From NCBI GenBank assembly GCA_947311845.1, contig CAMZMU010000062.1, positions 51,022,380-51,086,379 on the forward strand: DNA of 64,000 bases. The letters are read 5' to 3'. Source of the stretch: Poa pratensis (Eukaryota; Streptophyta; Magnoliopsida; Poales; Poaceae). Numbering within the stretch: position 1 is the stretch's first letter; every line of letters starts with the position of its first letter. Below, in pieces: positions 45,427 to 58,233 of the stretch. Made by a program: the position numbers and the translations under genes. A model generated the notes under the pieces. The model was not told the origin of the DNA. It saw only the letters and a list, made by a program, of their open reading frames with translations, and searched no databases.

Positions 45427-47632
45427 CTGACCTCAATGAGTCCGTCACTGATATTAAAGGTTAGGAATCGATGACCTACGTGACTTACCATGGGACATAA
45501 TTTTCTCGAATAGATACATATGATGGAAATGTTTAGATGTTTTCTGTTTGATCTGAAGTTCCTTTGGACGGGTTGTTTGATCTGACTTCAGACTGATCTC
45601 GAACGCACTGAAATCAACCATCTGAACAAGAGGAAGCTAGCACATATGCAGTTGTGCACACTCTGGCTTGTACTGACCTGCTGATACAGATGCTAATGTA
45701 CACATCTATGTTTTGTTCAGACAAGATACGTGTTCCATTCATTTGGTCCTTTCCTTTTTCCTTTATGCCTGGGACCAGAGGAGAGATTATGATCACATCA
45801 CATTGCCAGATGTTTTTGGTTATGTATATCGATGTAATAGCGGTTTGACCTGTCGGTTAACAGCACAGATACACTACTACATACTACACTTTTGTTGTGT
45901 TTATTATATATAGTCTATGCTTTTTTTACAAGATCATATTATCTGTAGTTTGTCATTATTTGGAAGATTAATAACTGATGTTATGCGCCTTTTGCACACA
46001 TGATAAAAAATGATGGATATATTTACTTGAGATTATTGCATATTTAACTATGAAAAACATGTTGACGGACTCAGTCCATTCTATATGTTTCGGTAAATAG
46101 AAAATTTGACACAATGACATTCATGGTGAGTATTTTTTGTTATTTTATGGTACATTTTACTTGTTTGCGTTGGCCATTTTTTGAAGGACATGCGTGCTTA
46201 AATCTCAGTCAGCTAAGGTCACCCAAAGCCAAGTTCCAGTTGCATCTCACGTGCAAATCACATGCTAGCATTAATCATGACCAAATTCAACGGTATGGAC
46301 ATTTTTTCTTGGTTGTAACCCATGTGTAGATGGAAAAATCTAAACCTATGTACAACAACAAATCACGATGCAATCCATGTCATGGCAGTCGATTGAGATT
46401 TATTTAATTCTCAACAAACTGAATTAATAAAAAAAGTTTATTAAAATCCCTAGCAAACCATGTAAAAAATATATATGATATGATAGAAATATTCACTATT
46501 AAAGTAGAGTTAGTGGTGGTTCAGCGATTTATCTCACCTACCCACAAACCATATTTGTGTCTTTTACTAATACTATGGTAATCAACAGTACAACAGTACT
46601 CAATCTTTGCTTGTTTTCAGAAATAAGAATGGAAATCTTGTTTTCTAAAACTAAACTGAACATCATGCACTACGGTGCAACAAATCATGAAGTTAATCAG
46701 GCAATATAAGTTGAAAATTAAATCCGGTTTTTAAGAAAATGAATTACCAATCACAACATGACGGTCAGGAGTTATCATCATGAGCCGCTAGAACGAATGG
46801 AGGAAGCAGCGCACTTAACTATTTTATCGTTGGTTACGGATATGAGGTTAGTTTGAATCCCATAACTTTTGAAAATAAAAAACTGGAAAAAGAAATATAA
46901 AGCAAAATGATTAGATTGTGCACTATACTCTAAAAGACAAAATAAGAGAAGTAAATGCACTAAATCTTAATTAGCAAAAAGAAGGTTGGTCGACCAGAAT
47001 TGGCGCGTAAGCACAACCGGTAAGGATTTTGCTTATGTATTGTGTTAGTCTTAACATGCCATAACTGAATAAGCGGTATAAGGCTTGCCTTTGATCTCAT
47101 GGTTCGACGCCTTGCATTGCACTCTTTTGATATTTTACCTTTGTGTGATAATACAACATCTAATTGATTAACTGTATCGATCAATTGCGTTGGTTGGGTG
47201 CTAGTTTTAGGATGATCCATTGCTTTAATTAAGTATTCGATGTCTCATTGTTTTTAGCTTATATTTCCAGCATGAAAGTCCAATGGTGATATCTTAATAA
47301 AAGATCATTCAAAACCTGTTAGTTCTTCTTGGAAAATGTTGTGTTGCTTTTTTTGGTAAATTGAAATTTCATATTATCTTCTCTCATATCAATAGCTGCA
47401 CTTATACTTCTTAAGAAGGGTCTACTCAAAATACTTAGACATGAAAACATAGGCATCATATGACATATCCATAATGATAAAATCGACCGGTACAAAGCTT
47501 ACATGTACATAAATGAGAACATCATCAATTCTTACTACGGAGTAATTCATTTTAGAAGGTGAATCAACTAGATGTACATTTGAAGTACATGGAACCATAT
47601 TTTCACCCCAGCCATATAAACATGAGTCTTTG
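45427..47632. other. 3' UTR and intergenic sequence, no gene supported
   Basis: The first part probably includes the 3' UTR of the fucosyltransferase-like gene. The rest is AT-rich. A B-box-like GGTTCGACGCC at about 47102 has no convincing A box. Confidence 0.4.
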
Positions 47633-48638
47633 TGATGTAGCCCAACCTACGGCTCCTACAACAAGTGGTCCAATGACAAGAGCTAGAGTCAAGGCTCTCC
47701 ATGATAAGGTGAATTCACTCCTAGCTTTGTGTGATCTCGATACACCCTTAAATGGTTTGCTACTTCATTCGGATACCTTGTGCATACTCAGGAACGACTA
47801 CCATGAAGATCACCAAGCAAGTACGGAAGATGGCCAAGAGACGAGTCAAGACGAAGGAGAAGAAGCTGCGAAGACAACGCAGCCGGCCTCCCAGCCGGCC
47901 TGGGCCGGCCCAGGGCCGGGACCCTCCAGCGCCTGCCGGCCTCCCAGCCGGCCTAGGCCGGAACCAGGGCCGGGCTACCGCCAGATCCAGCCGGCTTCCC
48001 AGCCGGCCTTGGCCGGCCCCAGGGCCGGGCTCCCTCCAGCGCCCACCGACCTCCCAGCCGGCCTAGGCCGGCACCAGAGCCGGGCCACGCCAGATCCAGC
48101 CGGCCTCCAGGCCGGCCTAGGCCGGCCCCCAGGCCGGTTTCCCAGAACCCTCGTGTCCTTCACCCGTTTTGTACTAAGACTATAAATACCCCTTTGCTGC
48201 CTAGGGTTAGGGTTAGACTATGTTGAGATAAGAGTAGAGCTTTGCTCCTTTACCCCAAGATGGTGTTGCCTCCATTGGAAATGAATCAAGGCCCCCCCTT
48301 GTGGAGATGAACCAAGACCTCCCCTTGTGGAGAAGATCCCTCTAGTGGATACCAAGGCTTCCTCTTGTAGTCATACTACTTGCTAATCTTTCCTCTTGAA
48401 GTGGCTAGATTAGGTTGGTTGGATTGACCAATTGGACAAACAATCCTAAGAGTAAGATGTGCTTGGGAGAGGGGAATTGGGGGCTACCCTTGGGGCTTGT
48501 TACCAATTGAATCTTGTTGAGTTATGTCTTGCTATTTATCTTGATTTGGTGATTTTCCCCTTTGTGTTCTTCACTTGTTCTTCGTGTTCATCGATCCCTC
48601 CGCCCAAATCTGTGAAGATCGGGACCTATCCCGCATCA
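47633..48638 (+). repeat. 5' LTR of the gypsy element
   Basis: 1006 bp from TGATGTAGCCC to CCCGCATCA. It includes the GGCC-rich minisatellite, then the TATA-like ctataaatacccc near 48179-48192. Confidence 0.85.
47876..48142. repeat. GGCC-rich minisatellite in the gypsy 5' LTR
   Basis: Repeated cagccggcctcccagccggcc / taggccggcaccagggccggg units, about 60 bp with shorter sub-units, alternate with ccctccagcgccc or cgccagatc spacers. Related units recur in the internal leader at 48931-49028. Confidence 0.9.
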
Positions 48639-49831
48639 TATGTATCAGAGCAAAGGTTGCCACGGATTTGATCTTGTTTCCCCCCACAAATCCACCAATT
48701 TTTTCTTTGTTTTTGAGAAATTCGAAAATTTCCACCAAAAATAGCCATTTTGGGATTCGACGATTTGGTCGATTTGATGAGTTTTTGGTAGTTTTGATCC
48801 ATGGATCTGTTGTTTAGGACCCTCTCCACCTTTGTTTGCGTTCTAGCCTTAATTTTTCAATTTCCTCACGAAATCGAGGTTTTCTCGTCGCTTTTCCGCC
48901 CCAAAATCGCGGAATTTCGAGCTGCTGATACAGCCGGCCCCCAGCCGGCCTAGGCCGACCCACAGGCCAGCCACGCACCCGACACAACCGGCCCCCCAGC
49001 TGTCCTAGGCCGGCCCCCAGGCCGGTTTCCCAGAAAAAGCCGATTTCCTTCTTTTTCCTCGGTTTGTTTTGGCATTTTTCCTTTGTTGTTTGAGTCCTTT
49101 TCCGGTGTGTGCAACATCTACAACATCGAAAAGCTTCCGCAGCAACTTCATCAACGACAAGCGAAGACGACACCAAGGACTCGACATTTCCCCGACATCG
49201 TAATCCCTTCTTCCTTTCGCGTACCTTGACCTACCGGACTAGCTCTTTGATATTGCGAGGCATTGCCCTTGTGTTGATTCGAGTGATTGTCTTAATGTAT
49301 TGGCGAGTGTGTATCGTGTAGAGATCTTGGCACTAGCAAAAGTTCAAAAAGCAAAAAAAAAAGAATCAAGTGGTGCCAAGTATCATCTGTTGTAGGTTGC
49401 GACAAAGCTTGAACCGCCAAAGTGAGTGTGAGAGATTGACACTTGTGCAAATCCGTTGCCCACTCAAGGCAATTGAGCTGGCGTCCTTTGTGTGTTGTGG
49501 TGACACTTGAGCACATAGTCTTCGCTAGGTTGCTTATCTTCGAGTGCTCGCCCTTTGGTCGCACAACCTCATCATTCGCTTTTGTGTGTGTTTCTTGATA
49601 CTTTGTGGTTGGAGTTTCTTTGATAATTTGATCATTGTGGATTTTCTTTACCTTTGACAATATGCTTTTCGCCGAGTTTGCTTGATTTCCTTTGCCACTT
49701 CATACTTTCCTATCCTCATAAGTGTGTGTGTTGGGTGTTAGAACCGGATTCTCTTCTTTCAAGCCACATTATACTTGGGATATAGTTTTCTTGGTTCTCC
49801 CTTTGCCACATACCTCACTTGTTCTTGAGAA

Positions 49832-52800
49832 AATGTTTAGGGGAAGTACAAATGGAAGCTCAAGCTCGGACGATGAAATCCCGGTGGTTCTAGTGGTGAT
49901 CATGGCTATGTCACCCAAACCGAGTTCGTTGGTCTTCGACACCTTCTTCGTGATGGCTTAGGCCGCTACGAGCGTCGTCTTCAAGCTCAAGAAGCCAACT
50001 TCAACGAACGCATGCACGCGCAAGAAGCAAATCTCAATGAGCACATGGAGCGGGTGACCGAAGCTCTCAACAACCTTGCGAATCTTCAATCTTCTTCTTC
50101 GTCACGCTCAAGTCGTACAAGAAGTACCTCAAGGTCGACACAAGCACGTCATGGACGTCATGACCCTCGCCAAGAAGATCCGCAACAAGAACGTCAACAT
50201 AACCCAAGGCGCGACGCCCATGAACGACCTCGTCATAACGTGGAACAACCACATTCTCCTCACGCGAACAATGACAATGCGCATCAAGAACAACCTCACC
50301 AAAATGTCGAACGTCGTGAACGCATACCATCACCACTACCGCAACAACGCGATCGTCATGACCCATTGGCTAATGACAATGGCGTACCGGGTGCGAATGT
50401 GATATGGGCACGACGGAGGAAGTGCAGCCCAATTTCAGGACTCCACCAAGCTAGGCGTGTTTTGTAATTTAATAAATAGTATGTTATATTTGTGTGAGTT
50501 TTGGCTTGGTTTTGGGCCTGTCCAACCAAGTCAGGTCGGGGCCCATTAGTGGGGCGCCCCAGCCTCCATATAAGGGGCTGGCCGAGTTAGGGTTTAGGGA
50601 GTTCAATTCATTAGTCAAAAACATTACTAGTTTTGTGCTCCATTGGTGAAGCATCCCTCCGGGGACGGCGATGCCGTTTATCAGTTTGTAATAAAGATTG
50701 CTGCGAGGGTGCTTGTGTTCATCAAGTGTTATCGTGCTCAGGCTAGAGGCATGGTGATCTTCGTCACGTTGCTTGCTGGATTTATTCCCCACCTTCAGGT
50801 GACGCCATTGGTGTTGTTGGAAGGATTTACCATCCGGGTTACTCGCTGTGAAAGATCGGGACAACAATCATAGGATCATCCCCCTTGATCCTTATCAGAA
50901 TGACTTTGAGGAACAAGGACGTCATCACCGTCATCCTCCAAGGCCACGCCATCAAAATCATGACAATGCGAACAATAACGAACAACCCATTCCTCAACAA
51001 GAGCACCATCCTCGCCATGATCCTCGTCCTCGTCAAGAACTTCCACATGATCGTCACCAACACCACTGTTCCGCGTCAAGTGATAGCGAGTCAAGCCAAC
51101 ACAATGGTGAGGGACTCAATCGAAGGAGACGTGGACGTGCATTCCCACGTGGTGCCAATCGCGACGACTATGATAACTTGAACAACGTTCGCTTCGATAT
51201 ACCCAAGTTCTTCGGCACAAGTGATCCGGAAGCCTACTTCTCATGGGTACTCAAGGTTGACAAGATCTTCCGCATACAACGCTTCTCCGACAACAAGAAG
51301 GTTGCCTTAGCCTCGATGGAGTTTGAAGAGTATGCTCTCTTGTGGTGGGAACAACTCCAAGATGCACGCATCGCTAACCACCAACAACCAATCAACACTT
51401 GGGTTGAAATGAAAGAAGCAATGTACAAGCGCTTTGTGCCAAGCCACTACACTCGAGACTTGTACAAGAAGTTGCAAGAGTTGAAGCAAGGGTTGAAGTC
51501 GGTTGATGAGTACTATAAAGAGATGGAAATCTCTATGATGAGAGCCAATGTTAACGAGTACGAAGAGCAATCGATGGCTCGCTTCATGAATGGCCTCAAC
51601 TATCCAATCAAGAAGATCGTGGAGTTCCAACCATATGCCTCTTTGGTTGAGCTAGTACATCAAGCTACCCGAGCGTCACGTGCTTGAAGAGCTCAAATAC
51701 CTCAATACAAAGGCATTCTTCGCCAACAAGCCCTCATCATCAACGTTTACACCAACTCAAGATCCTCCTCAAGCAAACACAAGAGGCCCTCCAAGAGTCT
51801 CTACATCGACACCTCAAACTCCTCCTTCAAGCAACAAGCCTCAAGGATCCTCATCCGGCACAAGACTCTTGCAATGCCACAAGTGTGGAGGTCAAGGACA
51901 CAAATATTTTGAGTGCACAAACAAGAAAGTTATGATCATCAATGACATGGGAGAGTATGAATCTATGGGTGAAGATGAGTACAATGCCTTGAACAAAGTC
52001 GCCATAATGCAAAGTGTGCAAGAAGAATCAAATGAGATATATTGTGATGGCGATAGCAACCCCTCATTGGTTGTGACAAGAACTTTGACCACCAATGTCC
52101 CCGTTGAAGAAGACCAAAGATGCAACTTGTTTCAAACAAGAGCGGGCATCAATGGAAAGTCCATCAAGGTCATCATCGATGGTGGAAGTTGCCACAACTT
52201 AGCGAGCAAGGAACTTTGTGATAAGCTCAACTTGAAGTTCAAGAAGCACCCACACCCATACCATGTCAATGGTTGAGTGATTCCGGATCCGTCAAGATAC
52301 AACACATGGTGCAAGTCCTTCAAGATTGGTGCTTATGAAGATACGGTTGATTGTGATGTTGTGCCTATGTCCGTGTGTCACTACTCCTTGGGCGTCCATG
52401 GCAATATGACAAGAGTGCTATGCATGATGGAAGGACTAATTACTATAGCTTCAAGAACAACGACAAGACCTTCGTCCTACGTCCCATGACACCAAGTCAA
52501 GTGATTGCCGACAATGCCAAGACTATTGCACGGGCACAACAAGATCATCGCCAAGTGAGAAGAGCGGTGAGGGAGAGATCCACCATAAAGTGAGTGAGAG
52601 CCAAAAGCCAAATGAGAGTGACACTTCAAAGAGAGTTCCCACAAAACTTACACTATTTGCCACCAAAAGATAGATGAGGGAGTTGAGAGAAAACCCATCC
52701 ACCCTTCACTATGTGCTCATATGCAAAAGTGAAGTTTCTATGACTAACACTTTACAAACCTTCCTCCCTCTTGATGTCTCTTTTGAAGGACTTTGAAGAT

Positions 52801-55360
52801 TCTTCCCTCAAGAAGTGCCACCGGGACTACCTCCTACGCGGAATCGAGCATCGCATCGACCTTGTTCCCGGCGCACCGCTACCAAACCGCGCTCCTTACC
52901 GCACCAACCCCGAGGAGACAAGGAGATTGAGCGCAAATACAAGAACTTCTTGCCATGGGACATATCCGCGAGAGCTTGAGTCCGTGCGCCGTGCCCGTCA
53001 TCTTGGTACCCAAGCACGACAACACTCTTCGCCTTTGCATGGATTGTCGCCCATCAACGCCATCACGTTCGGTATCGCCATCCTATCCCTCGACTTGATG
53101 ATATGCTTGATGAGCTTTGTGGTTCGCTATATTTCCAAAATTGATCTTAAAAGTGGATATCACCAAATAAGGATGTGTGAAGGTGATGAATGGAAGACCG
53201 CATTTAAAACAAAGCTTGGTCTTTATGAATGGCTTGTCATGCCATTTGGTCTTTCCAATGCACCTTCTACTTTTATGCGTCTCATGAATCATGTTTTGCG
53301 TCCTTTCATTGGAAATTTGTGTGGTATACTTTGACGACATCCTTATTTATAGCAAGTCTTTGGAAGAGCACACTTCTCATGTTGCTCAAGTTTTGTTGGT
53401 TCTTCGCAATGAAAAGCTTATGCAAATTTTCTAAGTGCACTTTTGCCACCACAAACTTGTTTTCTTGGGTTTTGTTGTTTCTTCGGATGGATTGAAGTTG
53501 ATGATGCAAAGATACAAGCAATTCGGACTTGGCCTTTTCCACATCACTTGAGGAGTTGAGACGTTTTCTTGGTTTTGCCGGATTTTACCGCCGTTTCATC
53601 AAGGATTTTTCCACAATTGCTTGCCCCTACATGAACTTACAAAAAAAATGTACCTTTCATTTGGGGCAATGCACATGATTTTGCTTTCAATGAGCTCAAA
53701 CGGTTATTAACCGAAGCACCACTCCTTGCCCTTCCGGATTTTCTAAACATTTGAGATTGAATGCGATGCAAGTGGATTGGGCATTGGAGGAGTGCTTATG
53801 CAAAATGGTAGACCCATCGCATACCATAGTGAGAAACTTAGATGGAGCTCGCTTGAATTACCCCATTTATGACAAAGAGTTATTTGCTTTGGTTCGTGTT
53901 TTGGATGTGTGGCAACATTACCTTCGTCCTAAGGAATTTGTCATTCATTCGACATGAATCCTTGAAATATTTGAAAAGTCAAACAAATTTGAACAAAAGA
54001 CATGCAAGTGGGTTGAGTTCATTGAGTCTTTTACCTTGTAATCAAATACAAGAAAGGTAAAGACAATGTGGTCACGGATGCTCTATCCCGCAAGGCCAAC
54101 CTACTTACACGTCTTGACATTAGTGTTTGGGTTTGGATGAGATAAAGGATTTGTATGCTAATGCTTTCTTTGGGACATTTTGCTCAATGTTCGGAGCACA
54201 AAGGAATTGGTGATTTCTATTTACAAAGGTTTCTTGTTTAAGGCTAACAAACTTGCATTACCCGAGTCTTCGCTTCGTTTGTCCTTTTGAAGGAATCACA
54301 TGGAGGACACTCATGGGTCACTTTGGCCGCGACAAGACCTACGCCATGCTCCACCAACTACTATTGGCCAAGAATGAACGTGATGTGGACGCCTAGTTCG
54401 ACGATGTTCACATGTCTCAAAGCTAAGTACTCTAAACTCTCATGGCTTTATACACCTTTGCCATTCCACAACCCATGGTCCGATATGCTATGGATTTTGT
54501 CTTAGGACTCCCACGCACTAAAACAAACAAGGATTCCATCTTTGTCGTCATTGATCGTTCTCTAAAATGGCACATTTCATACCATGCAACAAGACGACGA
54601 TGCTTCACATATTGCTACTTTGTTTTTCAGGGAAATCGTCCGTCTTCATGGAGTGCCAAGACCATTGTGTCGGATCGTGAGTCAAGTTCGTGAGCTATTT
54701 TTGGAAGACTTTGATGGCCAAGATGGGAATCAAGCAACTATTCTCCACCCTACCACCCTCAAACGATGGCCAAACCGAAGTGGTGAATCGAAGCCTTTAT
54801 ACACTCCTTCGTGTGTTGATCAAGCCAAACTTGAAGAATTGGGAAGAGTGCATCCCACATGCCGAGTTTGCCTACAATCGAGCACTACACCGAGCAACGA
54901 AGAGGACCCCTTTCGAGATCGTCTATGGCTACAACCCCTACACCGCGCTTGACATGCTACCACTTCCATCCATGAGCAAGTTAACATGGACTTCGACACG
55001 TGCGCCGATTACATGAAGAAGCTCCATGAGGAAACAAGAGCTACGCTCGAGAAGCACAATAAAGACCATGCTACAAAGATGAACAAGAACAAGCGTTCCA
55101 TGATATTGGAAGAAGGAGAACTTGTTTGGCTACACCTTCGCAAAGATCGCTTTCCGGATGCAAGGAAGTCCAAGCTTCACCCTCGTGGAAAGGGACCTTT
55201 CAAGGTCATCAAGCGCATCAACGACAATGCCTACAAGATCGACATCTCCAACTCCAAACACTTGGTCCATGACACCTTCAACGTCGCCGACCTATCGCCA
55301 TACCTTGGGATATCAAGCGATGAGGATGACCAAGAGTCGAGGACGACTCTTTTCCAAGGG
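49832..55360 (+). pseudogene. Gypsy gag-pol remnant, multiply frameshifted
   Basis: Gag begins near 49832 (MFRGSTNGSSSSDDE) and is soon frameshifted. The capsid region lies in 51180-51687 (FDIPKFFGTSDPEAYFSWV, ALLWWEQLQDAR). A CCHC knuckle (CHKCGGQGHKYFEC) and protease (IIDGGSCHNLASKEL) follow to 52276. RT is at 53130-53370 ([26 protein letters not shown], then [10 protein letters not shown] in a shifted frame from about 53324). RNase H remnants lie around 53740-54000, and integrase at 54440-54960 ([26 protein letters not shown]). The C-terminal tail at 54986-55368 has RGKGPFKVIKRINDNAYKI. Too many lesions to be functional. Confidence 0.88.
50403..50846. mobile_element. 444-bp insertion in the gypsy gag, solo-LTR-like
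   Basis: TGTGA occurs on both sides (50398-50402 and 50847-50851). Removing one copy and the insert keeps the gag frame (...GANV then KDRDNN...). The insert contains a TATA-like ccatataagg, a leader-like segment and aataaag, as an LTR would, but its ends are not TG...CA. Class unresolved. Confidence 0.55.
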
Positions 55361-55368
55361 GGGGGAGA

Positions 55369-55628
55369 TGATGTAGCCCAACCTACGGCTCCTACAACAA
55401 GTGGTCCAATGACAAGAGCAGAGTCAAGGCTCTCCATGATAAGGTGAATTCACTCCTAGCTTTGTGTGATCTCGATACACCCTTGAATGGTTTGCTACTT
55501 CATTCGGATACCTTGTGCATACTCAGGAACGACTACCATGAAGATCACCAAGCAAGTACGAAAGATGGCCAAGAGACGAGTCAAGACAAAGGAGAAGAAG
55601 CTGCGAAGACAGCGCAGCCGACTGATGG
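55369..55628 (+). repeat. Truncated 3' LTR of the gypsy element
   Basis: Matches the first ~250 bp of the 5' LTR and stops at cgcagccg, exactly where the minisatellite begins in the 5' copy. Confidence 0.9.
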
Positions 55629-58233
55629 CCCTTGAATGGGTTAGGTTGAGACTCCAAGTGCAGAGTTTATAGTATAGGAAAGACGGTTTTCCCCACGAGG
55701 GGTGACTCGAGGGTTTAATATCGAACTCTCGGGGAATCAGTACTGAAAGATTTGTCTTCTTATCCTTCTCTTGGAAACCTGCAAACAAAGTAAATTGTTT
55801 TGTGCCCTCAACCTCACCAAGTGGTTGTCAAGCACAAGGTGTGAGAATGATATGAAAATAAAATGAATGCAAAACAGTAAATAAATATGCAATGATGATA
55901 AATAAATATGCAGGGGTGGTGAAAACAATGATGGATGATATTTTTGGGTTTTGTATTGTGAATGCAAGATATAAAAGTATTTTTGTATTTTCGGATTTTT
56001 AAATGGCAGAAAATGTAATGTGGATAAAAGTTGTTGGAAAGGTGTTTCTTATGATTAAAAATGGACCGGAGTTCATGGTTTCACAAATGCACTCTCTCTT
56101 TAATAAAGTGGTAGACAATGAACACTAGAATTGACATATGAGATTGCAACAAAGGTTTCATGACAAGTTACTAATTATATGGGCATCACGTCCTAACATA
56201 GAGATCTTTTGTTTATTAATCTCTCTTATACTCCACCAAGATGCGAACTAAATCATAACACCTTAGTAATTAAGATAAATCAGAGCATAGCATTAAGTTT
56301 CATGACATGAAGTTAAAATAAGAACATGCTAGATCTAGTCATGGAGTACTGGCAATGTCACACCACATCTCCAGTAGCAAGGTATTTTTCTTTATCCCTA
56401 GTGAGGTAACAAAGTAAGGTAAAGTACCCAAGTGGATCGCGGAACTTCTGTCAATTTCACCGCACTAGCCACCCCCCGTTACTCCATCTAATGCACTCGT
56501 TCCCCCTCACACGCTCTCATACACATGTTTGATCAAAACAAGTAAACAAGAACGGGGTACATAATATGCATCTACTTTCATAACTGAAACAAAACCATTG
56601 CAATCTCAAACATATATTAACTCATAAAAAGATCCACCACAAAGGTATTACATAGATGACCGTAATCATGTTCAGCAACTCATACGGTGCTAATTAGTGA
56701 AGCTCAAAGAGAGGAGAGATACATAAATTACTTCCACAAACCCATAGTCCAGGGGTGGACTACTCCCTCTTCATCATGGAGACAGCGGAGAAGTCGTTGG
56801 AGATGGTGGAGACCACCCCGGCGGCGCCCCGCCGGAGTTTTCCCCTCCAATCTGCAACTCCAGGTCTCTGTTTCGTGGTTTCTGTGTTTCTGCGGCGCTC
56901 TTTTCCGAAGGGCGTCTGGGACTATTTTTATAGTCGGTTTTAGGTCAAGACGAAGGTTCTGGAGAAAAGATCGATGGCAACGGAGCCTTGAGGCTCAGGT
57001 TGATGGGTCCACGCGGCCAAGGAATCTGGCCGCGTGGGCCCACTCAACTTGGCCCTCGGGTCTTCGTTTGTTCGCTTCCTTCGCTCCTACGCTTTGTTCC
57101 TTCCAAAAACTGATGCTCGTAAATTTTCAGGTCATTTGGACGTCGTTTGAGTCCCTGAAACATCAAAATATAGAAAATAGGGTTTTCTGCCAGTGCAGGG
57201 TTAATTCCAGAAAAATGGGGAAAACAATGAAATATTCCCAAAATCAATATAAATCAATGATATAACCCTTATATGATGCAAATATGATTGAAATATAAGT
57301 AATATAATGCAAAGTTCATGTATGCATTTTTAATATAACCTATACTCGTCCTCGAGTATGAAGGTGAAAACTAACATGGACTTTGCTTTTTAGTACTATC
57401 AATGGATATCAAAGATGATTACTATTGCTACATAGAGTCAAATGATTCATTCTTCAAAGGAGTAGCAATATACAAGATAGATTATGAAGTGATATCAAAT
57501 ATTCAATGTAAGGATGTTCAATGATAATTCACAAAGTGTAACATAGAAGAAAGTACTATGGACCAAATGTATGCATAATGAAAAGTAAAAAACATCCTAT
57601 AATGGTCATAGAGTATTCTTATGAAATCTGAATATAAAAGGTGGACACTTTGGAAAGATATATAAATGAGTAGAGGTAAAACATGAATAAGTTTCATCTA
57701 ACTTCTAAATGCTTCTACTTAAGTTAATGATTGCAATGTGGTATTCATTGGTGTCAAGATCTCATTGCCCCTATCATAGCATCTTGAATGATTAAAGTTT
57801 AAAGTGAAAGCAAATATGAGTAATGTGCTTGACAAGGTATGGGTTGAAAGTCTCATGCCCCGTGAATACGAGTACCTACACCAACTGGCTACTCAACTCG
57901 GGTCACAAAGCAAATTTGAGTTTAAAGTCATTGCAAGAAATAAAAGCGTCATCAAGAGCGTCAACTGGGGTACCTCTTGTCCCAGGACATGGAACAAGCA
58001 CATGTCAAAATGAAAGACAAACAAACAAAATGAACAATCTCAACACCCCTTTTATTTACTATTGGTATAGCTTTTTATTGTGAGGTGCATCACTGAAGGT
58101 TCACCATAGCATGTAAGTAAATTTCCACCATGAATGATGCATGGCTTAGATTAGCGGCCCAGGCGTCTCTCTAGCCATTTATACTTACTCCTCAAACTTA
58201 CCAAGTTTCCACACTTATTTCGCTCAATGTTAG
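55629..58233 (-). mobile_element. Partial LTR-retrotransposon segment
   Basis: Abuts the broken gypsy LTR and contains no gene. Features resemble the left end of a minus-oriented LTR element: an LTR-like region to about 57330, then actcgtcctcgagta (57346-57360), which parallels ctcgtcctcgagta just inside the next element's LTR. It is cut at 58233 by that next element. Boundaries and family are uncertain; short frames at 56687-57265 are not recognised. Confidence 0.5.

Larger units (their letters stand above)
47633..55628 (+). mobile_element. Degenerate Ty3/gypsy LTR retrotransposon
   Basis: The 5' LTR is 47633-48638 and the truncated 3' LTR 55369-55628. A primer-binding-like site (tgtatcagagc, 48641-48651) follows the 5' LTR and a G-rich polypurine tract (ccaaggggggggaga) precedes the 3' LTR. 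Domain order gag-protease-RT-RNase H-integrase is Ty3/gypsy. Frames are broken by many shifts and stops. Over the ~260 shared LTR bases I count about five differences, so it is older than the copia insertion. Confidence 0.9.

Noticed and set aside
46990..47120. tRNA-like B box GGTTCGACGCC
   Set aside because: No convincing A box, stem or tail; insufficient for a tRNA gene or SINE.
47633..48185. 208-codon ORF with QPAS-repeat peptide
   Set aside because: It is the gypsy LTR with its GGCC minisatellite; the repeat peptide follows from the DNA repeat.
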